Assembly (NCBI GenBank): GCA_035575515.1
Contig: DATLXU010000058.1
Coordinates: forward strand, 1 to 61,738
DNA from: DATLXU01 sp035575515
GTDB taxonomy: Bacteria; Acidobacteriota; Blastocatellia; UBA7656
Length of the DNA stretch: 61,738 bases
Reading direction: 5' to 3'
Shown here: positions 9,072 through 17,043 of the stretch, in pieces
How the letters are laid out: each line of letters opens with the position of its first letter
Position numbering within the stretch: the first letter of the stretch is position 1
Program-made: the position numbers and the translations under genes
The notes under the pieces: generated by a model
What the model saw: only the letters and a program-made list of their open reading frames with translations
What the model was told of the DNA's origin: nothing
The model's database searches: none

Positions 9072-9445
9072 ATGTCGGTTTTAGAAATGGAACAAACAAC
9101 TGAGGTCGCTTTCTCGCCGCTGCTTCATCGCTACACGCTCGAAGAGTTCTGGAAGCTGCCCGACCCTGAAGACCGCTCGCATTATGAATTGATTGAGGGG
9201 GGTAATTTATATGGTCACACCGCCTGACACGCCGCACGGATACACAGGCTCATTCTTAACCATATCGCTTCCGGCATTTCTTGCTGCGCACGGTATGCCT
9301 GGCAAGATTTACCATCCACGCGAGGCAATCTACATAGATAGCACTTACTTCGAGCCGGATATACGGCGCGGGCGACTGGGCAGAGTCTCGCGTGCTGGAA
9401 GGCTGGCGAGTTTCAGTTGACGCGCCCTTTGCCGGATTGGTGTAG
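9072..9445 (+). pseudogene. Broken Uma2-family (DUF820) putative endonuclease gene
   Basis: Starting at ATG 9072 (ribosome site GGAGGT), the frame reads MSVLEMEQ...RYTLEEFWKLPDP...HYELIEGG, the usual N-terminus of a Uma2 protein. It then stops 10 codons later. The continuation MVTPPDTPHGY...YIDSTYFEPDI is in another frame beginning just after a run of seven G, so a frameshift there is likely. After YFEPDI the central part is missing, and the family's C-terminus (ESRVLEGWRVSVDAPFAG) appears in a third frame up to TAG 9443-9445. Intact members are about 190 aa; this copy is frameshifted and internally deleted. Uma2 genes are abundant in cyanobacteria and acidobacteria; their function is unsettled. 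Confidence 0.8.
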
Positions 9446-9490
9446 AGATTGAAAATTGTTTAATGGTCCTATCCGGCTGGAGATGAAACA

Positions 9491-11263
9491 ATGACAAGCA
9501 GAGCCGAACAACCTGAATTAATCAAAGGCGGCGGCTTCCTCATCGAAGACCGCGCGCCCGCCGACATTTTCACGCCCGAAGAGATAAGCGAGGAGCAGCG
9601 CATGTTCGCCCGCAGCGCAGAAGAATTCCTTCGCAAAGAAGTCCTGCCGCGCGAAGATGAAATCTACGCGAAGAACTGGGAGACGCATCGCGAGTTGATG
9701 CGCAAGGCGGGCGAGCTGGGGCTTCTTTCGATTGATATACCTGAAAAGTACGGCGGGCTTGGGCTTGATAAAGTCAGCTCTGCGATTGTCGGCGAGCAGT
9801 TTGCGCTTCAAGCGTCGTTCGCCGGAACTCAGAGCGCGCACGTCAACATCGGCACGCTGCCGATTGTTTTTTTCGGCACCGAAGAACAGAAGCAGAAATA
9901 CTTGCCGAAGCTGGCGACGGGCGAGATGATCGGAGCCTACGCACTCACTGAGCCGCATTCAGGCTCGGACGCGCTGGCCGCAAAAACCCGCGCCGTGCTC
10001 TCCGATGATGGCCGCCACTACATTCTCAACGGCCAGAAGATGTGGATAACGAACGGCAGCTTCGCCGATCTGTTCACAGTATTCGCCAAAGTTGACGGCG
10101 AAAAGTTCACAGCGTTTTTAGTTGAGCGCGGGCAGGGACTCGTAAGCGGTCACGAAGAGAAGAAGCTCGGCATTGACGGCTGCTCCACGACTGCGCTGAT
10201 GCTCGAAGACTGCCGCGTACCCGTCGAGAATGTTTTAGGCGAAATCGGACGCGGTCACAAAATAGCTTTCAACGTTTTGAACATCGGGCGATTGAAACTA
10301 GGCGCGCGTTCAGTTGGAACAATCAAGCTCTCGCTCGCTCAATCGGTGCAGTACGCGAAAGAGCGACAACAGTTCGGCCAGCCCATCGCAAATTTCGGAT
10401 TGATAAAACAGAAAATAGCCGAGATGACCATGCGCGCTTACGTCGGCGAAGCGATGCTCTATCGCACGCTCGGCACGATTGACGAACCGCTGCATCGCGT
10501 TGATAAAGATGACCCGCAGCAGGTGCTTCGCGTGCTTGAGCAATACGCCGTAGAGTGCTCGATCATAAAAGTCTGGGAGAGCGAAGCATTAGGTTACGTC
10601 GTTGACGAAGAGGTGCAGGTCTTTGGCGGCTACGGCTACTCAAAGGATTACCCGGCGGAGCGGGCATATCGAGATGCGCGCATCGCACGAATCTACGAAG
10701 GCACGAATGAGATTAATCGCATCGTGATTGCAACGCAGCTTTTGAAGCGGGCGAAAGCGGGCGAGCTTGCGCTGTTTGAGGCAGCCGAACGTATTGCCGC
10801 CGGAGAGCAGCCAGCTTCCGACACTCTTATGATGTCTACGGCAAATATCGCATTGGCGAATGAGATACTGATGCTCAAAGGCGCGAAGGCGATGACGCTC
10901 GTAGCGATTCGCAGCCTTGCGCGAGCTTACGGCGACGGCGCGCGCGACGAGCAGGAGGCGCTCGGACTCGTTGCCGAGATGACGATGGACGTTTACGCGA
11001 TGGAGAGCGCCTTGCTGCGCACGCAGAAATTGATCGAAGCTCGCGGCCCCAAATCTTGCGAGACTCAAACAGACATAACGCGAGTCTTCGCGCGCGATGC
11101 GGCTCATAGAATCGAGCGCGCGGCGCGAGTGATTATGACGGAGACGGGAGACGAAAGCGCAGCGTTGATTGACAAGCTTGCTCATCGCGCGCCGGTGAAG
11201 ATGATCGCCGCGCGCCGCCGCATCGCCGACTCGATAATCGAAGCGGGGAAGTACAACTTGTAG
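9491..11263 (+). CDS. Acyl-CoA dehydrogenase, large VLCAD-like form
   Basis: A FAD flavoenzyme of 590 aa that introduces the alpha-beta double bond in fatty acyl-CoA during beta-oxidation. The signature ALTEPHSGSDALA (about 155), the FAD-contacting WITNGSFAD and the C-terminal signature YEGTNEINR with the catalytic Glu (about 405) are intact. Beyond the usual 380-residue core there is a C-terminal helical extension of about 170 residues, as in VLCAD/ACAD9-type enzymes. Start ATG 9491 has GGAG upstream. The TAG stop (11261-11263) forms the first bases of a fold-back repeat. It follows the acyl-CoA ligase, thioesterase and reductase genes. Confidence 0.93.
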   Translation: MTSRAEQPELIKGGGFLIEDRAPADIFTPEEISEEQRMFARSAEEFLRKEVLPREDEIYAKNWETHRELMRKAGELGLLSIDIPEKYGGLGLDKVSSAIVGEQFALQASFAGTQSAHVNIGTLPIVFFGTEEQKQKYLPKLATGEMIGAYALTEPHSGSDALAAKTRAVLSDDGRHYILNGQKMWITNGSFADLFTVFAKVDGEKFTAFLVERGQGLVSGHEEKKLGIDGCSTTALMLEDCRVPVENVLGEIGRGHKIAFNVLNIGRLKLGARSVGTIKLSLAQSVQYAKERQQFGQPIANFGLIKQKIAEMTMRAYVGEAMLYRTLGTIDEPLHRVDKDDPQQVLRVLEQYAVECSIIKVWESEALGYVVDEEVQVFGGYGYSKDYPAERAYRDARIARIYEGTNEINRIVIATQLLKRAKAGELALFEAAERIAAGEQPASDTLMMSTANIALANEILMLKGAKAMTLVAIRSLARAYGDGARDEQEALGLVAEMTMDVYAMESALLRTQKLIEARGPKSCETQTDITRVFARDAAHRIERAARVIMTETGDESAALIDKLAHRAPVKMIAARRRIADSIIEAGKYNL

Positions 11264-11405
11264 GGCAGGGCTTGTCCCTGCCCGCGACCCGCAATCGGGT
11301 TCCCCACGGCGCGCGATGAAAGAATCAGGCGCTAATAAAATTGGCTAAAGGCAAATGTCTGTCGTTGCCTTCGGCAATCCGGGCAGGGACAAGCCTTGCC
11401 CCTAC
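11260..11405. repeat. GTAGGGGC-type fold-back element overlapping a stop codon
   Basis: The left arm 11260-11284 and right arm 11380-11405 are inverted copies, differing by one inserted base and one mismatch. Each contains AGGGCAGGG-like and CCTGCCCG parts. The loop holds another small hairpin ACCCG-CAAT-CGGGT. The TAG that ends the acyl-CoA dehydrogenase is bases 2-4 of the left arm. The right arm ends about 20 bases before the amidohydrolase start. Confidence 0.75.
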
Positions 11406-11427
11406 TACAATCATCCTTGAGGAGATC

Positions 11428-13110
11428 ATGAAAATTGCTGGTTTGACTTTGATCCTGGCTTCGCTCTGCCTGCTGCACGTGCAGGCGCAAACCAAGAAGG
11501 CCGAAATAATATTCAAGAACGGCAACATCTACACCGTAAATGAAAAGCAGCCGCGCGCCGCAGCCATCGCCGTCACGGGCGGAAAGATTATCTTCGTCGG
11601 CTCGAACGAAGACGCCGCGAAGTACGAAGGCAACGCGACTCGTATCATTGATTTGAAAGGCAACACAGTTGTGCCGGGCCTGACCGATTCGCACTATCAT
11701 TTGATGGGCGTCGGCGAGCGCGAGATGAATTTGAATCTCGAAGGCGCGAACACGCTCGAAGAATTTCTGGCCAGAGTCAAAGAGCGCGTTGATCGCGCGC
11801 GGCCCGGCGAGTGGGTCACGGGTCGCGGCTGGATTGAAACTTTCTGGAAGCCGCCCGTATTTCCGACCCGGTGGGACCTGGACAAAATTTCTCCGAACAA
11901 TCCGGTTGTTCTTACTCGCGCAGACGGTCACGCTTCAGTCACAAACAGCGCGGCACTCAAGATCGCTGGCGTTGATAAGAACACTCCGAACCCGTTCGGC
12001 GGCGAGGTGCTGAAAGACCCGAAGACGGGCGAGCCGACGGGTATGCTTATTGACGCGGCGCAAGGACTCGTCCGCCGCCACATCCCGCGCGCGGGAGAGC
12101 AGCAGGCCGAGCAGGCGCTGCTGCTAGGCGTCAAGCGCAGCCTTGAGCTTGGCTGGTGTGAAGTGCAGATTCCCGGAAACAGCTACAAAGAGATCGAGTT
12201 AATCAAAAAACTTTTCAGCGAAGGGAAGATCAAGATAAGGATATACGACGCGGTGAGCGGTCCCGGTCCCGACGCGAATCGTCTGCTTCAGGAAGGCCCT
12301 GTGATCGGCGCGTTCGATAATCACTTCACGGTGCGCGCCATCAAGGCTTACATGGACGGCGCGCTTGGGTCGCGCGGCGCGGCGCTGCTCGAGCCTTATT
12401 CGGACGCGCCGAACACATCTGGATTTTTTACCACAAAACCTGAAGACCTGCTGCCTATGTTCATCGAAGCGCTGCGCAAGGGGATTCAGATTGAAACTCA
12501 TGCCATCGGGGATCGCGGAAACCGCACAATACTCGACCTCTACGAGAAGGCGTTCAACGCAGTGCCGCCCTCAGAGCGCAAAGTGCGCGAGCCGCGATGG
12601 CGAGTCGAGCACGCGCAGATTGTGAACCCGACGGACATTTCTCGCTTTGCGCGTCTCGGCGTGATTCCTTCGATGCAGCCTTCGCACGCCATCAGCGATT
12701 TGCACTTTGCGCCCGCGCGTCTCGGACTTGCTCGACTCAAAGGCGCGTATGCGTGGCAGAGCTTCATCAAAAGCGGCTCAATCGTTCCAGGCGGGTCTGA
12801 TGCCCCTGTTGAGCGAGGCGAGCCGATGATCGAGTTTTATGCTGCGGTCGCGCGCAAAGACATTCGCGGGTTTTCAGGCGAAGGCTGGCACCCGGAAGAA
12901 GCTGTCACGCGCGAGCAGGCGTTAAAGATGTTCACCATCTGGGCAGCCCGTGCAGCGTTTGAAGAAAACATCAAAGGCTCGATTGAAGTGGGCAAGCTCG
13001 CAGACTTCACAGTGTTATCAGCCGACATTATGAAGATACCGGAAGCCGAAATTCTCAAAACCCGCTGCGTGATGACTGTCATTGGCGGCGAAATAGTCTT
13101 TCAACAGTAA
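11428..13110 (+). CDS. Secreted YtcJ-like amidohydrolase
   Basis: A metal-dependent amidohydrolase of 560 aa in the YtcJ/NfdA group. The start is ATG 11428 (GAGGAGATC upstream), which gives a signal peptide MKIAGLTLILASLCLLHVQAQ; the longer TTG reading at 11341 runs through a repeat arm and is rejected. The composite fold is visible: N-terminal beta-sandwich (NGNIYTVNE), TIM barrel with the metal motif TDSHYHL (HxH, about residue 90), a later HAIGDRG and VEHAQI, and the Asp ligand in GGSDAPVE. Members hydrolyse N-acyl or formamide bonds; the substrate cannot be assigned. Its export suggests it acts on compounds in the periplasm. Confidence 0.88.
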   Translation: MKIAGLTLILASLCLLHVQAQTKKAEIIFKNGNIYTVNEKQPRAAAIAVTGGKIIFVGSNEDAAKYEGNATRIIDLKGNTVVPGLTDSHYHLMGVGEREMNLNLEGANTLEEFLARVKERVDRARPGEWVTGRGWIETFWKPPVFPTRWDLDKISPNNPVVLTRADGHASVTNSAALKIAGVDKNTPNPFGGEVLKDPKTGEPTGMLIDAAQGLVRRHIPRAGEQQAEQALLLGVKRSLELGWCEVQIPGNSYKEIELIKKLFSEGKIKIRIYDAVSGPGPDANRLLQEGPVIGAFDNHFTVRAIKAYMDGALGSRGAALLEPYSDAPNTSGFFTTKPEDLLPMFIEALRKGIQIETHAIGDRGNRTILDLYEKAFNAVPPSERKVREPRWRVEHAQIVNPTDISRFARLGVIPSMQPSHAISDLHFAPARLGLARLKGAYAWQSFIKSGSIVPGGSDAPVERGEPMIEFYAAVARKDIRGFSGEGWHPEEAVTREQALKMFTIWAARAAFEENIKGSIEVGKLADFTVLSADIMKIPEAEILKTRCVMTVIGGEIVFQQ

Positions 13111-13134
13111 ATCGGATTGCGAATTGGCGCACAC

Positions 13135-13168
13135 TTTAGAGCGCGACGATTAATCGTCGCGCTCTAAA
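13135..13168. repeat. 34-bp perfect palindrome between convergent genes
   Basis: A perfect palindrome centred between 13151 and 13152, with arms beginning TTTAGAGCGCGACGATT and no loop. It lies 24 bases after the amidohydrolase stop and about 75 bases before the end of the converging aldo/keto reductase gene. It could work as a bidirectional terminator (AAATC rather than a clean T-run follows) or be a dispersed palindromic repeat. Confidence 0.8.
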
Positions 13169-13242
13169 TCTAAACGCAATCAAAAGTTGCTCTAAAACTT
13201 CTCGCAAGGATAATACGGTTTTGCTTGAATTCATCCTTCGCT

Positions 13243-14214
13243 CTACTGCGACCAGCGGGTCGGCGTGCGATCCCAGCGGTGCGCTTTCAGTTTTTCGAGA
13301 AGCTCTGCTGAAAGGCCGCGCCCGTCGCTTGCGGCTATATTCGATTCGACGTGAGCCTCTTTGCGCATCCCTGGAATGATCGTGCTCACAGCCGGGTTGC
13401 TCAAGATGAATCGCAAAGCCATCTCAGCCATCGTCATGCTAGCGGGCACGAGCGGCTTGAGCGCGTCCGCTCGCTCGACGCTCGGAATCAGGTTCTCAGG
13501 CACAAAGTATGTATTGCGCCAATCGCCTTCTGGCCAGTGGCTCTCTTTCGTCAGCGTGCCCGTGAGTGTCCCTTCATCAAACGGCACGCGCGCGATCACG
13601 CCCACGTCGCTCTCGACGCAGGCGGGCAGCAACTCGTCTTCGGGGTTCTGGTCGAAGATGTTATAGATCACCTGCACCGCGTCAATCAGCCCGCTTCTCA
13701 CGGCGCGAACTCCGTTCCATGGCTCCCATCGGTTGATGCTTATGCCGACAGCTTTAATCAATCCTTCGCGGCGCAACTCGTCAATCTTCTTCGCCCAGCG
13801 ATCATCATCAAGCCACGAATCCTCCCAGACGTGAAACTGCATCAGGTCGAAGCTCTCAAGCCCTGAGTTTTCAAGGCTGCTGTGGACGTAATGCTCGATG
13901 TGATCGGGCGGGAAGCAATCGTCGAGAGTGAATTCGCGGCGGCTCGGCCAGGTGAGGTTCTTCGGCGGAATCTTGCTCGCTGTGTAAAGTTTCTTTTGAG
14001 GGTTGGCGCGCACAAGCTGACCCAATAACGCTTCGCTGCGACCATTGCCATAAGCCCACGCGGTGTCGAAGAAGTTGCAGCCCAGATCAACGGCGCGCTG
14101 CAATGACCGCATTGACTCTTCATCGTCTGAGCCAGTCCAGCCGCCCATTCCCCACATGCCGTAACCGATTTCGCTCACCATCCAGCCGGTGCGCCCAAAC
14201 CGCCGATATTTCAT
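13243..14214 (-). CDS. Aldo/keto reductase
   Basis: A cytoplasmic NADPH-dependent oxidoreductase of 323 aa with a TIM-barrel fold. The catalytic tetrad can be located: Asp and Tyr in FFDTAWAYGNGRSE (about residues 48-61), Lys in YTASKIPP and His in MQFHVWED. The N-terminus MKYRRFGRTGWMVSEIGYG is the classic family opening. It reduces aldehydes or ketones; the substrate is unknown. Its ATG overlaps the stop of the upstream small gene by four bases (ATGA), so the two are translationally coupled. Confidence 0.92.
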   Translation of the reverse strand: MKYRRFGRTGWMVSEIGYGMWGMGGWTGSDDEESMRSLQRAVDLGCNFFDTAWAYGNGRSEALLGQLVRANPQKKLYTASKIPPKNLTWPSRREFTLDDCFPPDHIEHYVHSSLENSGLESFDLMQFHVWEDSWLDDDRWAKKIDELRREGLIKAVGISINRWEPWNGVRAVRSGLIDAVQVIYNIFDQNPEDELLPACVESDVGVIARVPFDEGTLTGTLTKESHWPEGDWRNTYFVPENLIPSVERADALKPLVPASMTMAEMALRFILSNPAVSTIIPGMRKEAHVESNIAASDGRGLSAELLEKLKAHRWDRTPTRWSQ

Positions 14215-14465
14215 CTCTCATTCCCTCCCTGAATTGATTCAAGCCGCCAGCAGCCATCGGCTGCGAGGACTATCTCAAGAGTCCATCCTTCATCGGTTAA
14301 AACTTTGAAGCGATGCTCGCGCCTGCCACCGTCAACCGACTCTTCGATTGAATCGCTGAGCAGACGGACGACCGTGTGCTTGCGGCCATCAACGATCACG
14401 CGGCGAGGCCGTTCATCCGCGCGGCTCGCCGCGTAGCATTCAACCTGAATCCTGTGACGCGTCAC
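14211..14465 (-). CDS. Small conserved protein (DUF6504-like)
   Basis: A protein of 84 aa if it starts at GTG 14465; an upstream in-frame TTG (14492) would add nine residues. The core reads RIQVECYAASRADERPRRVIVDG, followed by a beta-rich segment ending in WRLESI. This matches a family of short uncharacterised proteins that I recall as DUF6504, but I cannot confirm it. GTG 14465 has no ribosome site and follows a TATACAAC box by a few bases, so a leaderless transcript is possible. The 12-bp palindrome GTGACGCGTCAC starts at the codon itself. It is coupled to the aldo/keto reductase by an ATGA overlap. Confidence 0.65.
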   Translation of the reverse strand: MTRHRIQVECYAASRADERPRRVIVDGRKHTVVRLLSDSIEESVDGGRREHRFKVLTDEGWTLEIVLAADGCWRLESIQGGNER

Positions 14466-14594
14466 GTTGTATAACCTCGCAACCGGAAACAAAAAGTTGT
14501 AATATTGCGGCAGCAGATTAACCGTCGCAGCCTGTGCGCAAGTTCGCCAACTCGCAAGCGGCGCGTTTTATCAGCGCGCCGAAAGGAGCAGCCC

Positions 14595-15986
14595 ATGCAA
14601 TCTCGCGCAATCATCATTTGCGTCGCCATCATATCATTAATCGCAGGCGCGGCGGGCCAATCAAAGCAAGGCTCGCCGCAAACCAGTTCTTCAAAGAAAA
14701 CGACTCAACCTGCGCCTCAAGCCAGACCCGACGACGAAAGCCAGCGCGAGCAGGATGCCATCAAGCTCGATACGACTCTCGTAACCGTGCCCGTCATCGC
14801 GAGTGACCGCAACGGTCTCTACATCCCCGATCTTCAAAAAGAAGATTTCGCGGTTTACGAAGATGGAGTCAAGCAGGAGATAGTTTTTTTCGCAACCGTC
14901 AAAGAACCTTTTCACGTCGTGCTGATGCTCGACACGAGCGCGAGCACGCAGGACCAGCTCCGCCAGATTCAAAAAGCTGCGCGAGCATTCATAGAACAAC
15001 TGCAACCGGCTGATCGCGTCAAGGTGATAGCCTTCGCCGACACCGTTCAAGACCTCATTGATTTCACAAACGATCAAGCCGCGCTGCGCGCCGCGATTGA
15101 GAACGTGCAATCGGGGAAAGGCACGAGGCTTTACGACGCGGTTCAGCGCGGGCTTGCTGCGCTGCGGCCAGTCACGGGGCGCAAAGCCATCGTCATCTTC
15201 ACCGACGGCGTCGACATGAAAAGCGAGAAGGCCAATTACGGCGACAACCTCCAAGCCATCGAAGAATCGGGCGTGATAGTCTATCCGATTCGCTACGACA
15301 CGCGCACGACGGTTGAAGCGCTTGTGCGCGGGCAAGCGAGTCAGGGCGTGACAGACCCAAGCGTTGTGCTCGGCGGCCCGCCTACGGGGACGACGCCAAC
15401 AACCGTGCCCGGCGATACGCGCGTGCCCGAAGGCCGCGTGCCGGAAGTTTCGCTGCCGTCGGTCATCCTCGACCGGTTCCCGAAAGACCCGCGCATCCCT
15501 GACACTCGACATCCTGACATCGGCGGCTCGCGCACTCGTTATCCAAATGATCCGCGCTACCCGGACAGTCGCTACCCAGACGATCCTCGCTATCCCGATA
15601 GCCGCTACCCAGACGATCCTCGCTATCCAAATGATTCGCCATTGCCTACTCGGCGATTTCCGAACGATCCGACCTCGCGCCGCCCCGCGCCGCGCGACGA
15701 AGACGCGACGAGCGTGTGGCTCGATGGCTTGTACCGGATCGCTGATCAGTATTTGGATGACCTCGCGACAAAGTCGGGCGGCAAGCTGCATCGCGCCGAC
15801 ACGCTGCCTTCGCTTCCGCTCGCGTTTGAAGCAATAGCGGCGGAGCTGCGCACTCAATACTCACTCGGTTATTATCCCACGAACGCCGCGCGCGACGGTG
15901 GCTACCGAAAGATTCAGGTGCGCGCCGCTCGCAAAGACGTAGTTGTGCGAGCGCGGCCCGGTTATCGCGCGCCGAGCGGATCATAA
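14595..15986 (+). CDS. VWFA-related Acidobacterial domain protein with RYPDDP repeats
   Basis: An exported protein of 463 aa. ATG 14595 (AAAGGAG upstream) opens a signal peptide (SRAIIICVAIISLIAGAAG). A beta-sandwich (VPVIASDRNGLYIPDLQKED) precedes a von Willebrand A domain with the MIDAS motif DTSAS (about residue 115) and a later FTDGVD. Within the domain lies a proline-rich insert of about 95 residues. It contains an 11-residue repeat (RYPDDPRYPDS, about residues 315-350) that is also a 33-bp DNA repeat. The C-terminus (QYSLGYYPTN..DGGYRKIQV) is typical of this phylum-specific family. It probably binds protein partners or metal at the cell surface. A related protein is encoded at 30111-31100. 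Confidence 0.87.
   Translation: MQSRAIIICVAIISLIAGAAGQSKQGSPQTSSSKKTTQPAPQARPDDESQREQDAIKLDTTLVTVPVIASDRNGLYIPDLQKEDFAVYEDGVKQEIVFFATVKEPFHVVLMLDTSASTQDQLRQIQKAARAFIEQLQPADRVKVIAFADTVQDLIDFTNDQAALRAAIENVQSGKGTRLYDAVQRGLAALRPVTGRKAIVIFTDGVDMKSEKANYGDNLQAIEESGVIVYPIRYDTRTTVEALVRGQASQGVTDPSVVLGGPPTGTTPTTVPGDTRVPEGRVPEVSLPSVILDRFPKDPRIPDTRHPDIGGSRTRYPNDPRYPDSRYPDDPRYPDSRYPDDPRYPNDSPLPTRRFPNDPTSRRPAPRDEDATSVWLDGLYRIADQYLDDLATKSGGKLHRADTLPSLPLAFEAIAAELRTQYSLGYYPTNAARDGGYRKIQVRAARKDVVVRARPGYRAPSGS
15535..15645 (+). repeat. 33-bp tandem repeat coding RYPDDPRYPDS
   Basis: About three imperfect copies of a 33-bp unit lie within the VWFA gene, encoding alternating RYPDDP and RYPDS. Nucleotide identity between copies is high, so copy number may vary between strains. 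Confidence 0.75.
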
Positions 15987-16079
15987 ATCAAATTCAGAAC
16001 TACGCGTGAAGCAACAAGGCGCGCGCGAAGCTCTGGCGCAGCGCGCAACCATCGTGACTGTGGCAGGCGCTCGCGGCGG

Positions 16080-16093
16080 TGTGCTAGTATAAA
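16080..16093 (+). promoter_or_regulatory. Extended -10 promoter of ttcA
   Basis: TGTGCTAGTAT (16080-16090), followed by AAA, lies 13 bases before ATG 16103. The predicted transcript start near 16097 leaves a leader of only about 6 nt, so translation may be nearly leaderless. No -35 box is visible, as is usual for extended -10 promoters. Confidence 0.5.
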
Positions 16094-16102
16094 TTTTCCA
16101 GG

Positions 16103-16987
<885 letters not shown>

Positions 16988-17043
16988 CACCCGTGCGTGC
17001 ATCTTTTCTTGAAAGCGACAGTCGCCGAGCGTGGATTAATAAA

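Noticed and set aside
15364..15837. 157-codon ORF in another frame of the VWFA gene
   Set aside because: A shadow of the repeat-rich VWFA coding region; it has no start signals or motif.
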